NCBI RefSeq assembly: GCF_032854445.1 | Contig: NC_088296.1 | Coordinates: 18,339,485 to 18,403,484, forward strand | Length of the DNA: 64,000 nt | Direction: 5' to 3' | From: Liolophura sinensis | Lineage: Eukaryota > Mollusca > Polyplacophora > Chitonida > Chitonidae | Part shown: piece after piece, positions 33,685 to 45,416 of the stretch | How the letters are laid out: every line of letters begins with the position of its first letter | Position numbering within the stretch: the first letter of the stretch is position 1 | Made by a program: the position numbers and the translations under genes | The notes under the pieces: model-generated | Databases searched by the model: none | The model's input: the letters and a program-made list of their open reading frames with translations, nothing else | Told to the model about the DNA's origin: nothing

Positions 33685-33705
33685 GGGTTGGGGGTGGGGG
33701 TGGGG
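33685..33705 (+). other. G-quadruplex-type motif
   Basis: Four G runs of 3, 5, 5 and 4 bases are separated by loops of 2, 1 and 1 T. This fits the canonical intramolecular G4 pattern. No gene is evident next to it. Confidence 0.7.
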
Positions 33706-34204
33706 TCTACGTCAGCCGCTGTACATTTGGTAACCAAAAATGCCGCAGGAAGGGGTAAATTTCTCAGAAAATGCTGTTTATTTGTTTTTGTTTTTTTTTT
33801 GCTTCGTCGCTCTCAACATTATGGTCGTAGTGCCGACTTACTTGTATTCAAAGTGCTGCCTCACACAAACGTGGTGTCGAGGACACCAGGCAGGACACCC
33901 TACTCGGGCTTTTCCTTGTACCTAACTCCCGGAGATAAACCAATGTACCAAGATTACAAATTTCTTTGGCCTCATCCGTTTTCGGGCCTCCGGTTTACGG
34001 GATGAAAGTTTTCAGCATTTTGTGCATCATACTGAAGTCAATGACTATGTCTGAAATGATTTTAAAATGATGGTACTTTGTTCAACATACAGCTGCAAGC
34101 TGTAGGTATAGAAAGTTCACTTAATCCATGATAAGCGAAGTATAGCAGAAAGGTGCATGAAGCTTTCATTCTATAGAGAGTAAACGCAAAAGTAAACCAA
34201 TGGA

Positions 34205-35561
34205 AACAGTTTCACGTCTGAACTAGTGGTTTCCAAGCTGTGTGACAACACACCAGACTCACCGCTGCTGATACGCTACGGTCTTTCTGATCTATACGGA
34301 TATGTACTTCTGCTTTCAATACAGGACTCAGCTTCACAGAAACAGCGACACATTACAGAAAAAGAAAAAAAAAGAAAAAGAAAAAAATTCAACGATTTAA
34401 TTGTTTTCAAGAGCTTTCTGGCTCAGTGATCGGGTATATAATATGTTGGCAACATGATAGTTTATGCGCCCGGTTTTCTTTCAAAACAATAAAACCATAC
34501 TCTTCAAAAACGATTGTTAACAAATTTGGATGTCATGCATTAATTACACAATTTGTGTACTGCTGGTACACAAAATAATGTGGATGTACATTTTTGCCAC
34601 AACATTGTGTATCACTATTACATAGTAGTTTTAAAGAGTACCGCTGACTTTCATTCACTTTTAGTGAATGGCTAGGTTTCTCTTTGAACACGTGTTGAGC
34701 CGGACGAATATCTCTACCTGGGTAAATAGATCGAAGCACCACGTAAAGATTATAGACTGAGCAAGGGAGAAAAATTCTTAAAAGAACGGCATATAAAATG
34801 TAAAATGAAAATATCACGTGTAACTGTAAATTGTCATGCAAAAAATGGTCATTTTTAACACCTCTAAACCATCCATTCACCAACACAAAAAAGAACAGTT
34901 TAACATCAAGTACGAAAATTCAGGTCCCAAGCAAAAAGAACATTTATATACAAAATAGAGTTACCAGTATAACATAATGTACAGACAGAAGTTCACAACA
35001 TGTATAGAACCTGTATATATTACAGATTATGCTGCAATTTTCAAATAAAATTGTGACGAAGGGAGTCGAAATTGACGAAGCGCAAAAAGGCATTCGTAAC
35101 ACGATTCCACAAAATCTGGTTGGGATTAGGTTAGAGTTTAATTTTAAAATGTGACAATGTCTTAATCCCGTATTACACACGCAGATAAACAACAAGAACA
35201 CATACATTTTAAACCTCCATTTCTGAAGACGTCTCTCCAGCTTGTTACCCATATTGTTAATACAAAAGAGAATCAGTTCCAGACTCGCAAAGCAGGGCCC
35301 CTAAACCTACATGTACATGTGAACGTAAAGATGATCTGATATTACCGGATACATGAAAATAAAAAACGAAGAGTATGGCGTTATAAGGAACATGACCAAA
35401 GATATGCCAAAAAATCTTTTTTCATTTTTGAGTCATATTTTATAATTCTTAATAACCACTCTTTTGTGTATATTTTACGTCAGTTGTCGGAAATATCCGA
35501 AAAAACGACGTCATCGTTGAACATACCGGGGACGTACGAACAGCTTAGTGTCCCAATTTTC
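34205..35561. repeat. 1.4-kb direct duplication, copy A
   Basis: From ACGTCTGAACTAGTGGTTTC to CAGCTTAGTGTCCCAATTTT this segment is repeated at 35580-37062 in the same orientation, with about 90 percent or better identity by eye. No exon was recognised in either copy. Confidence 0.93.
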
Positions 35562-35579
35562 GAGATTGGATATTGGGGA

Positions 35580-37062
35580 CAGTTTTACGTCTGAACTAAT
35601 GGTTTCCAAGCTGTGTGACAACACACCAGACTCACCGCTGCTGATACGCTACGGTGTTTCTGATCTATACGGATATGTACTTCTGCTTTCAATACAGGAC
35701 TCAGCTTCACAGAAACAGCGACACATTACAGAAAAAAAAACCAAAACAAAAAAAACAAAAACAAAAAAAAAAAAACAAAAAAAAACCCCCAAAACAAAAG
35801 GAGTTCAACAATTTAATTGTTTTCAAGAGCTTTCTGGCTCAGTGATCGGGTATATAAAATGTAGGCAACATGATAGTTTATGCGCCCGGTTTTCTTTCAA
35901 AACAGTAAAACCATACTCTTCAAAAACGACTGTGTACAAATTTGCACATCCACAGTGACGTGTATCAGTTGCCCACACATATATACACAGGTCACTGTAT
36001 ATGTCATACATGAATTACACAATTTGTGTACTGCTGGTACACAAAATAATGTGGATGTACATTTTTGCCACAACATTGTGTATCAATATTACATAGTAGT
36101 TTTATAGAGTACCGCTGACTTTCATTCACTTTTAGTGAATGGCTAGGTTTCTCTTTGAACACGTGTTGAACCTGACGAATATCTCTACCTGGGTAAATAG
36201 ATCGAAGAAACACGTAAAGATTATAGATTGAGCAAGGGAGAAAAATTCTTAATAGAACCGCGTATAAAATGTAAAATGAAAATATCACGTGTAACTGTAA
36301 ATTGTCATGCAAAAAATGGTCATTTGTAACACCTCGTTAACACCTCTAAACCATCCATTCACCAACACAAGAAAGAACAGTTTAACATCAAGTACGAAAA
36401 TTCAGGTCCCAAGCAAAAAGAGCATTCATATAAAAAAAATAGAGTTACCAGTATAACATAATGTACGGACAGAAGTTCACAACATGTATAGAACCTGTAT
36501 ATATTACAGACTGTGCTGCAATTTTCAAATAAAATTGTGACGAAGGGAGTCGAAATTGACGAAGCGCAAAAAGGCATTCATAACACGATTCCACAAAATC
36601 TGGTTGGGATTAGGTTAGAGTTTAATTTTAAAATGTGACAATGTCTTAATCCCGTATTACACACGCAGATAAACAACAAGAACAAATACATTTTAAACCT
36701 CCATTTCTGAAGACGTCTCCCCAGCTTGTTACCCAATATTGTTAATACAAAGAGAATCGGTTCCAGACGCGCAAAGCAGGGGTCCCTCAACCTACATGTA
36801 CATGTGAACGTCTAGATGATCTGATATTAAAGGATACATGGAAAAGTACTAAAAACAAAGAGTATGGCGTTATAAGGAATACGAACAAAGATATGTCAAT
36901 AAAAATGAGAATATTTTTTTTTTCATTTTTGAGTCATATTTTATAATTCTTAATAACTATTCTTTTGTGTATATTTTACGTCAGTTGTCGGAAAATATCC
37001 GAAAAACGATGTCATCGTTGAACATACCGGGAATGCACAAACAGCTTAGCGTCCCAATATTC
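35580..37062. repeat. 1.4-kb direct duplication, copy B
   Basis: Same sequence as 34205-35561. Copy B has a longer A-rich tract near 35730-35800 and about 70 extra bases near 35940-36010 (TGACGTGTATCAGTTGCCCA). It ends at a poly-C and CA-repeat run (37063-37095). Confidence 0.93.
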
Positions 37063-37267
37063 GCCCCCCCCCCCCCCACCCCACACACACACATACAGAA
37101 AAAACAAAGTTGCTTTGACAGCTATCATCCTTATTTGTAGTTTTATATAATATACGGCATTTTTGATAACAAAACAAGTGTGTCAAGTATATGTTAAATT
37201 ACTCATAGAACGACACGAGCACAAAATAAGTTAAATATACATCACTGAGCCTCAACTGAGACCAACA

Positions 37268-37880
37268 GCACATGTATGCACAGTTTCCTCACTGTGCCCC
37301 GAGACACCGAAAGCCCATGTATGCACAGTTTCCTCACTGAGCCCCGAGACACCGAAAGCCCATGTATGCACAGTTTCCTCACTGTGCCCCGAGACACCGA
37401 AAGCCCATGTATGCACAGTTTCCTCACTGAGCCCCGAGACACCGACAGCCCATGTATGCACAGTTCCTCACTGTGCCCCGAGACACCGAAAGCCATGTAT
37501 GCACAGTTTCCTCACTGAGCCCCGAGACACCGACAGCCCATGTATGCACAGTTTCCTCACTGAGCCCCGAGACACCGACAGCCCATGTATGCACAGTTTC
37601 CACACTGAGCCCCGAGACACCGACAGCCCATGTATGCACAGTTTCCTCACTGAGCCCCGAGACACCGACAGCCCATGTATGCACAGTTTTCACACTGAGC
37701 CCCGAGACACCGACAGCCCATGTATGCACAGTTTCCTCACTGAACCCCAACTGAGACAACAGCTCATGTATGCACAGTTTCTCACTGAGCCACACTGAGG
37801 CCGACAGGCCATGTACGCACAGTTTCCTCACTGAGCCACAACCGAGGCCGACAGCCCATGTATGCACAGTTTCCTCTTTT
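37268..37880. repeat. 45-bp minisatellite, about 13 copies
   Basis: The unit is CATGTATGCACAGTTTCCTC, ACTGAGCCCCGAGACACCGA, CAGCC. Two variants (GTGCC..GAAAG and GAGCC..GACAG) alternate at the left end. Since 45 is a multiple of 3, several frames stay open on both strands across the array. This is a length artefact and not evidence of protein. Confidence 0.96.
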
Positions 37881-38602
37881 TCAAGGATACATTAATTGTG
37901 ATTATACAAATATTTCGCGTTGGTAAAACGTACAATATTAGATGCATCCTTTTAAAACTACATGAAAAGTTTGAAAAATATAGGCCTATAGTGTAGGTAG
38001 GTCTAAACACACACTTAGACGAAGTCATGCAAAATTCGATGACCTTCAATCTTAAATCCTGATATATTAATCAACGTTTTTTAACTGATGTTCCCGACAT
38101 CAATCCATGCATAGTTGCCAAAATGGTTATGTCGATGATTCTAGAATGAAGCAGATCTTTACAAATTTGCTTCTTGGCAATATTTTTTCGTTCTGTTTAA
38201 AACTTGGTTTTGTAATTAGTAGATGACTATATTATATTACATTCTGACTGTATGTAATTTTTATACTATCCCATATCCTCACATAATAGTGCCATTCATT
38301 TAAACTGGAAAAAATCCTCTCAATGAGGAACATTGCCCATCTAAACCACTGGGTTACAAGCTATGTTATAGCACACCTCATTCTCTGCTTTTACGCTGAC
38401 TTTACCCCCTTTGCCTTAGGATCCCAACCATACAAAAACTGTGACGTAAAAGAGAAAATAACATTTTTTCGGAGGACAAATTCACTATTACGAATGACGA
38501 ATTTTTTACATGGAAACGAAAGTTGCCAAAACCGATATGCGTATTTACGCATGATGCATTTCAGATTCACAACGGATATATTGAGTGCAATAATACAGGC
38601 AT

Positions 38603-38965
38603 TTAGAGTTAGAACTCTTTTATCGCTAAAGGTAAAAAAAGTTTTACGTACTGTAACATGTGGCATGTTAAAAATGTCAGACAACTCCTTTTGATTATAT
38701 TTACTATAATATGGGCGTCAGAAAGAAGTTTATCAGCTGCGGAGATCAAGCTATCGTGGAGAAAACTGAGAAACAGAACGATTGTTAACTTAAAAATTCC
38801 TTTTTAAAAAAAGAAGGGGTGCCATTTTTTTTTTTTTTTTTTTTTGCCTGTGGAACACGGCAAGACAGTTGATCGGTAAATTATTGCCAACAAAAGTTAC
38901 GTAATATGTTTGACAATTCACATAATACAGTAGGGCCTTTTTAACCGTTAGTGACAATGGGTTCG
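38603..38965. mobile_element. MITE D copy
   Basis: GAGTTAGAACTCTTTTATCG, CTAAAGGTAAAAAAAG and GTAACATGTG at the left mirror CACATAATACAGTAGGGCCT and TTTTTAACCGTTAGTGAC at the right. The interior AGAACGATTGTTAACTTAAA is shared with the copy at 49216. It includes a 20-base T run. Confidence 0.78.
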
Positions 38966-39743
38966 AAGCCAAGACTCCTTATTTTTTTTTTTTTTTGGTA
39001 ACATTCAGGTGAGAGCTATAAATCTCCTGTTAGTAAATACTTGTACTTTTCAATCTATTTAATACATATCCCTCCAAGATCAAAGGTACACACTATATAT
39101 AAGACAAATGGCATACAAGACAAAGACGACAAATTATGAAGGAACTTAAACCTGAGGACCTGTCATTCTACATAATAACGTCAGTTTCATTATGCTTGAT
39201 TTTCTTGCATGGAGACTGCACACGAGGTATAGATGAGAAGGGGAAGAAATGAAGAAACAGTTTTGCACGTTCAAATGTCAAAACACTACAAGTTAGTCTA
39301 CTTTCCGAATATTCCGTTTCTCAAATCTATGACTCGTATATTCTAGTCTCTAGAACAGCTCGAAGCCACGTCCTCATTACCAAGGCCACTTCCTTGGCGA
39401 CAGGAATTTTGTTGAAAGGCTTCGTGCTTCTAAGAGTACAAATACTCCATATACACAGTCATCCAGAACAGATTTCCACAGTTTCTAGGAAAGGATATGC
39501 ATCTTCACATTTCCACTGTACTCTAACACCACATATACTGTATTCACCATACTGCTGCTATTGCACGTACCAGCCAAGAAAGCTGGTAAGAGAGTAAGGT
39601 AAGGTAAGGTAAGGTAAAAAAAAAAACAAAAAAAAAAAAGGAGCTAGATTTAAGATTGTCTTATAGGCTGAATAAAGCACTCATGAATTATGCACCAAGA
39701 CTATTCGTGTTCATTAAGCACTTCTGAATGGTTGGCAGTAACT
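38966..39743. other. Unassigned spacer with short (TAAGG)n
   Basis: No gene was recognised. A TAAGG run of about five units followed by an A-rich tract lies at 39594-39640. Confidence 0.5.
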
Positions 39744-39826
39744 TCAGGAAAACCCTTTTTTTAGACGATTGGCACAAACGGATAACATCATAAACAGATG
39801 AATTTGGAGTTCCTTGTCCTTTTTAA

Positions 39827-40382
39827 CAGCAAATTGGCCGCTACCGCCTGGTCTCTCTTTGTCAGGAGCGAAAAGAACGTTGTAGAAGATAGGACTATTA
39901 CAAAACATACACCAACACACACGGTGTAAATGCACTGTTTAACAGCAAAACTGGCACGCTACCGTCTGGTCTCTCTTTGTCAGGAGCGAAAGAACGTCTG
40001 TAGAAGATAGGACTATTACAAAACATATACCAACACACACGGTGTTAAATGTACTGTTTAACAGCAATTTGGTACGCTACCGTCTGGTCTCTCTTCGTCA
40101 GGAGCGAAAAGAACGTTGTAGAAGATAGACTATTACAAAACATATACCAACACACACAGTGTTAAATGTACTGTTTAACAGTAATTTGTACGCTACCGTC
40201 TGGTCTCTCTTTGTCAGGAGCGAAAAGAACGTTGTAGAAGATAGGACTATCACAAACATACCAACGCAGTACATTTAACAGCAAATTGGTACGCTACCGT
40301 CTGGTCTCTCTGTCAGGAGCGAGTAGAACCGCTGTAGAAGATGAGACATAACATATAACAACGCACACCAGCAAACTGGTAC
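39827..40382 (-). repeat. Tandem array of exon-like transmembrane units
   Basis: About five units of 100-125 bp read, on the minus strand, as a possible acceptor (TTGCTGTTAAACAG), a hydrophobic segment such as VCVGICFVIVLSSTTFFSLL then TKRDQT, and a possible donor (ACG|GTAGCG). Single-base indels break the frame in some copies. The neighbour at 40383-40499 is a diverged member with a clean frame. The parent gene is unknown. Confidence 0.6.
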
Positions 40383-40499
40383 CTGCGAAACGATGGCCAC
40401 TTCTTTCTGACTCTCTTCATGGGTATGATTAAGAATATTGTAGGTGATGAGATTGACAAAAACAGTTGCAAAGCAGTATACGAATATACATGGTGTTCC
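40383..40499 (-). other. Candidate transmembrane-encoding exon
   Basis: Between the acceptor AAAGTATCCTACAG and the donor TCGCAG|GTACCAG lies a 117-bp open stretch, phase 0 at both ends. It reads GTPCIFVYCFATVFVNLITY and then NILNHTHEESQKEVAIVSQ. A 20-residue hydrophobic span followed by a charged stretch fits a membrane segment with a short cytoplasmic part. A further relative ends AISQ|GTAGCA at 40532. I do not recognise the family, and expression is not shown. Confidence 0.4.
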
Positions 40500-40504
40500 C
40501 TGTA

Positions 40505-40570
40505 GGATACTTTTTGTCAGCGAATTGCTACCTGAGAAATGGCGGTCAGTGTTTCTGCCTGGTCTCTCGA
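40505..40570 (-). other. Partial related exon-like unit
   Basis: It reads SRDQAETLTAISQ before a donor-like CAG|GTAGCA and aligns with the last residues of the unit at 40383-40499. The hydrophobic half is missing. Confidence 0.35.
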
Positions 40571-41011
40571 TCCATTAACATAAAAAATAATGAAAAAAAA
40601 TAAATATACAAGATTCATTTCAAAAAGAGGCCAAGGATACACTACAAATTGTTACGCCATATTAACATTTTTCTTTCACGCTTTATTATACTTTGGAAGC
40701 AATATCTGGGGGTTCCAGTTTTACAAGAGGCTACAGAAGAACGTATTTTGACCCTGAAGTCAAAATTCTAAGTTGTATTTCAGGAAAACGCGTAAATCTA
40801 TGACCTAGAAAATAATCATAGCGAGGTTTTATCATTTGTTACCTAAGCCCAAGCATGCTTACCGTAGTAACTATATTAAAATTGAGCTGCCGTCATAGTA
40901 TTAACATAACATCCCAACTGCATGGTGTTATGATCACCAAAAGTTGCAAAGCCTGATGTCTCGGCAACAGAGAGAAAGTTGTGCTGATGTTATACGATTA
41001 CCGACAAAAGC

Positions 41012-41190
41012 GTAGATTACGATGACCACCACCAGTAGCTATGGAATGGCTGATTATTGTCACAGAGGCCACACACAAGCTGCAGAGTCCCGGAAGCGAC
41101 GGCCACCAGTAGAGGTGGAATAGCTGCTTATTGTCACAGATGCCACACACAAGCTGCAGTGTCTCGGAAGCGACGGCCACCACAGAAGCA
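41012..41190 (-). repeat. Two-copy, about 80-bp tandem duplication
   Basis: Two copies share GGCCACACACAAGCTGCAGA, GTC(C/T)CGGAAGCGACGGCCA and GGCTGATTATTGTCACAGA. On the minus strand each reads LCVASVTI followed by polar residues. It may be a distant relative of the units at 39827-40499, but that similarity is weak. Confidence 0.7.
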
Positions 41191-41762
41191 TCTCAACGTT
41201 TAACATGTATACTGGTATTCAAATGGAAGCTTTGTTGTTGTGGTTACATCAGCAAGTTTTTCTTTCCAATCTGGAAACGAAAGCGACAAGAAAACTTTTT
41301 ATGCCTATTATTTGTCGATAAGAATGGCTACATAACTAAATATCATGCTTATAACCTAATATCACGCGCCACCTAGTCATCGTTACACCCTACTGACACT
41401 GCGCCTTTTAGAAGTGTGAGTTCCTGCTGGCGTCCAAGTGAAAATGTAGCTGCACGTCAAGGACTGCTAGTCTTATCAATCCATTCACGTTCTTAACAGC
41501 AAACACAAATAGCAACAAACAAAACCATTATCAGATTACTGAAGATTATATCTCAAAACACACTCCTTTGAAAAAAAAAACGACTCGATTGAATAGAATT
41601 AAATGCATTTACATTGTCGCCCACAGATCTTTTAATATTATGAATGGCTATTGATAAAACTGTTACGAAGTGAATTATGTGATTTTTAATTTACGAATAA
41701 AGAGCATTTCCAACGTTAAATATATAGATTAGCGCAAACAAAGCGATACCTGAGGAGACGTG

Positions 41763-41812
41763 TTACATCACGGTGGCGTAATCTCCTTCTGCCAAAATCT
41801 CATCCGCTGGAC
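41763..41812 (-). other. Possible terminal exon ending EGDYATVM
   Basis: After the acceptor GTGTGTGTTGTAG the minus strand reads PADEILAEGDYATVM and then TAA. A splice acceptor followed by a short acidic tail with a YATV motif would suit a receptor cytoplasmic end. It is a single short exon with no recognised partner, so it could be chance. Confidence 0.25.
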
Positions 41813-41866
41813 CTACAACACACACACAACGTGCACCACATGAACATATGCATAGATTTAGTTATC

Positions 41867-42200
41867 CATTTATTTCTTTATTCTAGTTATTCACTGATAT
41901 GACTGTTGGCTAACGCCTTATGTGTAATCCACTGTATGGATGGCGGTTAGCTACTGTCCAACTTTTCCACATGTTTACAAATGTAGAGGTGAACATACGA
42001 CTGTTCGAGAGACAGGTGGCCCTAGCAACGAACGGTACACTGCGCGAATGACCGCAAACGGCTTTAGTACTATCACAAAGATCTCAAAAGCAGCGAGAGC
42101 GGGTGAATTTGCAAATCCCATGTCTAATGCCGGGTTTGAAACCCGCTCCTCGTGTGTCCGTGGCTCAGGAAAGACAAGTGCCTCTAACCATTAGAACACA
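41867..42200 (-). mobile_element. tRNA-headed SINE (family 4)
   Basis: On the minus strand TCTAATGGTTAGAGGCACTT is an A box and GCGGGTTTCAAACCCGGCAT a B box. The body and a TAAAGAAATAAAT tail follow. A second copy on the plus strand lies at 52180-52525. Confidence 0.8.
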
Positions 42201-43059
42201 GCTAGCTGCTCTCATACATTTCAATCTATTTAATTCGACTGTTCATGACATAAGTGAGATTATGCAGTCGGAGACGCTCCTGAGGCCTTTTTGCAGTCTA
42301 ACTATCCTTGAAGACAATCTTTCTAGCACTTATATATATATCCATATCAAGATCTGTACGTCATACGTGCAAAAGTTCGTCACGAACTTGCTCAATGCGA
42401 TGGGTTCACCCCGGGTATAACTTGGGGATACAAAGGTGTATGCAAAGAATAGGATACAATCAAAGGTTTCGGATTGTGCAGGCTCATTCACAGTTTTGCA
42501 GTGATGTCATACCTGCTCTGTGTCATACTGCTCTGAGCCAATCATCAGCACATTGTTGGTCGCGTGATTAGAATACTAGTGATGAACACAAAGCAAATTT
42601 AACCCAGGTTAGATGGGCACTAAAGAAGATTTTAACATAAAAATAAAAAAAAACCAGAGCTTTAGGCAAAAAATTCTTTCAGGAAAAGTAATCAGATGTA
42701 TCTAGCCTTCAGATAGGAAAGTACCAATGCCCTGCAGTACTTTAAACTTTAGCAATCGGCAAAAATCAGCACTTCACCCAGTTAATTCCAAATCACATGC
42801 TCCATGTATCACATCGTCCTCCTTGCGAAGAACCCGAGAGCCAGAAACTATGCATTGTAGACATACTGTGAGGGCAATTTTCATGTCTTTGCATACTTCC
42901 ATGTGTCGTATTTACTTCAACTTTCTGTTTTAGACTGTACACACCCTGAGTGATCCAGAAGCCCCACATAAAATATGCTATTCCTGAACGACGAAGAAGA
43001 ATCTTGATTAAGGAACACTATACTAATACGTGGTGACCTCTGACACACGGACTTCAATC
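42201..43059. other. Unassigned spacer
   Basis: No gene, RNA or clear repeat was recognised. Confidence 0.45.
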
Positions 43060-43165
43060 AACACTTTCTGTTAAATTAAGAGAAAAGTCTGTTGTTTGAG
43101 TGATGCTAGAATGTATTCTATTATTATAACATAATACTGTGTTAGTTAACAGACTGATTCTTTGA
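43060..43165. mobile_element. MITE C fragment
   Basis: AAAGTCTGTTGTTTGAGTGA, TGCTAGAATGTATTCTATTA and TTAACAGACTGATTC match the ends of MITE C, with the centre deleted. Confidence 0.7.
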
Positions 43166-43299
43166 GTGAAGGTTCGGGGCAGACTGTTATCTTTTGCCAG
43201 ACCAGTCACAATTAAGTTTAACTGTGGGATCTAGTCACGTACCACTGATTTATTATAATAAAATCTTAATCAAAATGTCTAGATTACAGTATTGATCCC

Positions 43300-43625
43300 A
43301 TCCTTCAACATTTTTAATCAGTGTGATTCTCTGAGTAATGTATACCCTCTTCACAAATGAATCGACTCGTCCATTTTTAGACAATTTACGCGATAAGTGT
43401 GTTCTCTGAGTAAGGTATACCCTCTTCACAGTTGAATCGAATCGTCCATTTTTAGACAATTTACGCGATAAAGTGTGTTCTCTGAGTAAGGTATACCCTC
43501 TTCACAGTTGAATCGAATCGTCCATTTTTAGACAATTTACGCGATAAAGTGTGTTCTCTGAGTAAGGTATAGCCTCTTCACAATTGAATCATCAATTTTT
43601 TTTAGACAATTTACGCAATAATGAA
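43300..43625. repeat. 76-bp tandem repeat, about 4 copies
   Basis: The unit is GTGTTCTCTGAGTAAGGTAT, ACCCTCTTCACAGTTGAATC, GAATCGTCCATTTTTAGACA, ATTTACGCGATAAAGT. The two middle copies are identical, and the outer ones are diverged. Confidence 0.93.
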
Positions 43626-43639
43626 GAAATAATGCATCA

Positions 43640-45216
43640 AGGAGGAATTAGACTTTTAAGATCCTTCAAAATATTTTTATGGCAAACAATAGCTTTAGGA
43701 GGATAATTTCCTTGATAAAATCATTAATAATCTTAAGAATCTCTTGTGTGTGAGGTATATTTTTCGACAAAAATAAACGGGCTCTAGATGACATTACGCA
43801 GCTTATTATTATTATTATCACTGAAATATATTCGAACATGAAACAACTGCTGAGCAATAAACATGTCTCCAAAAAAAAAAAAGGGACATCAACTGAGATT
43901 TTTCATGAAGTTTGTCTGAGTGGTAAGGCAGTGCCTACATGTAACAACACGCAAACTTATAAATAATAAATACAGAAAAATCACATGAAAACTGAGTAGA
44001 AATATATTCCAAACAAAACACAAATGCAAAGCTCAAACAAACGAAGCAAAGTAAGTTTTTCACTCCGCCAAAGCTATATTTTTTATATATCTTCGGATCA
44101 ATTTGAAGAGAACAAAACAAATAACAAAAAAATTAAACCACTCAATTCAATTTGAAAATCAAAACAATGTGGCAGGCACAAATAAGTAATTAAGTACTGA
44201 AAAGCTAAGCAAGAATTTAGCGTCATGCTGTGCAAATACAAAAAACAATACGGAATGAAAAAGCATGCCATAAATGTACATTCAAAAGAATCCTTAAGCA
44301 GCAAAACTGAGCCCACTGTGCCCAAAGCGGATGACATAAAGCCGTAGTCATAAATGTTTCATACAAAAGCTTCAAATGCCACATGAACATCATCTGACCC
44401 CGACACGACAACAACCTTGGTTATGTTAACAAAGAAACCATGCATACATGTACATCTAATATACACAATGATCCAGTATTCTGCCATTTGAACGGATAAT
44501 ATATTATGCCATTTACTATGCCTGAATAATGCCAATGAAAATAAATTTCTTTTGTCACTAAAATAAAATGTAATTATGCCAATTATAAAAGTTTTATTAT
44601 GCCACGCTTTTAAAGTTGCATTGCGCTACTTACCAATTTTGCACTGTGCCATTTTACATAGAATGAGTTACAAGTTACATTGTAATATTACAATATACAC
44701 TACAGTACAGCTCAGGCTAAAAGTCAAAACCAGGAAGGAGATTAGCACGATCCTGGAGGTCTTGTAGGGAGTTTGTAAAGGGTCTGTAGAGTCAGTAATC
44801 TGTCCACTGTGACTGATCATACACACGTGGCTAAGCATTGGTAGGCCTACGTGCTGGCTGCGGGAAGTTGACGACGGAAAATATAGTTCTTTGTAAGAAT
44901 GATTTAAAAGATTTTTGAAAGACTAACGCAATACATGAAATTGAAGTAAAATATCTAGGGTCTGTGTTTTTGATCGCAACGAGGGCGTCTTAAGTAGTAA
45001 TCTACGAGTAAGCCCAGGCGATATTTGAAATCAATCACCAGCTTGTTATTCATCAGCCAAACAGTTTTAAAAGATGGACAAATACCTTGCGTTTCTTCCG
45101 TAGAAGGTTTTCTTTGTTGTGTGAGTTATTTAGCAGTGAAAATTATCTGCCACTCGGTGATTTAGGACAAAGGTATGGTTTAGAAAACAGTGAAGAGTAC
45201 GAATAAATTAATCTCT
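43640..45216. other. Unassigned AT-rich spacer
   Basis: No exon was accepted. Hydrophobic open frames here (for example 44098-44337, minus) are expected by chance from AT-rich DNA. Confidence 0.45.
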
Positions 45217-45416
45217 NNNNNNNNNNNNNNNNNNNNNNNNNNNNNNNNNNNNNNNNNNNNNNNNNNNNNNNNNNNNNNNNNNNNNNNNNNNNNNNNNNNN
45301 NNNNNNNNNNNNNNNNNNNNNNNNNNNNNNNNNNNNNNNNNNNNNNNNNNNNNNNNNNNNNNNNNNNNNNNNNNNNNNNNNNNNNNNNNNNNNNNNNNNN
45401 NNNNNNNNNNNNNNNN
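45217..45416. other. Assembly gap of 200 N
   Basis: Exactly 200 N bases, which is a conventional scaffold spacer and not a measured size. Open frames crossing it are meaningless. Confidence 0.99.

Noticed and set aside
37242-37867. Repetitive proteins on both strands (MHSFLTEPRDTDSP, HTWAVGVSGLSEE)
   Set aside because: They come from the 45-bp minisatellite staying open because its length is a multiple of three.
38323-38694. 123-codon plus frame and its minus-strand shadow
   Set aside because: They overlap the end of MITE D and show no conserved features.
39594-39617. TAAGG run as a telomere-like array
   Set aside because: Only about five units, and not a metazoan telomere motif.
44560-44800. 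Minus-strand acceptor followed by a hydrophobic reading to a stop
   Set aside because: AT-rich sequence easily gives hydrophobic frames. There is no partner exon or phase support.
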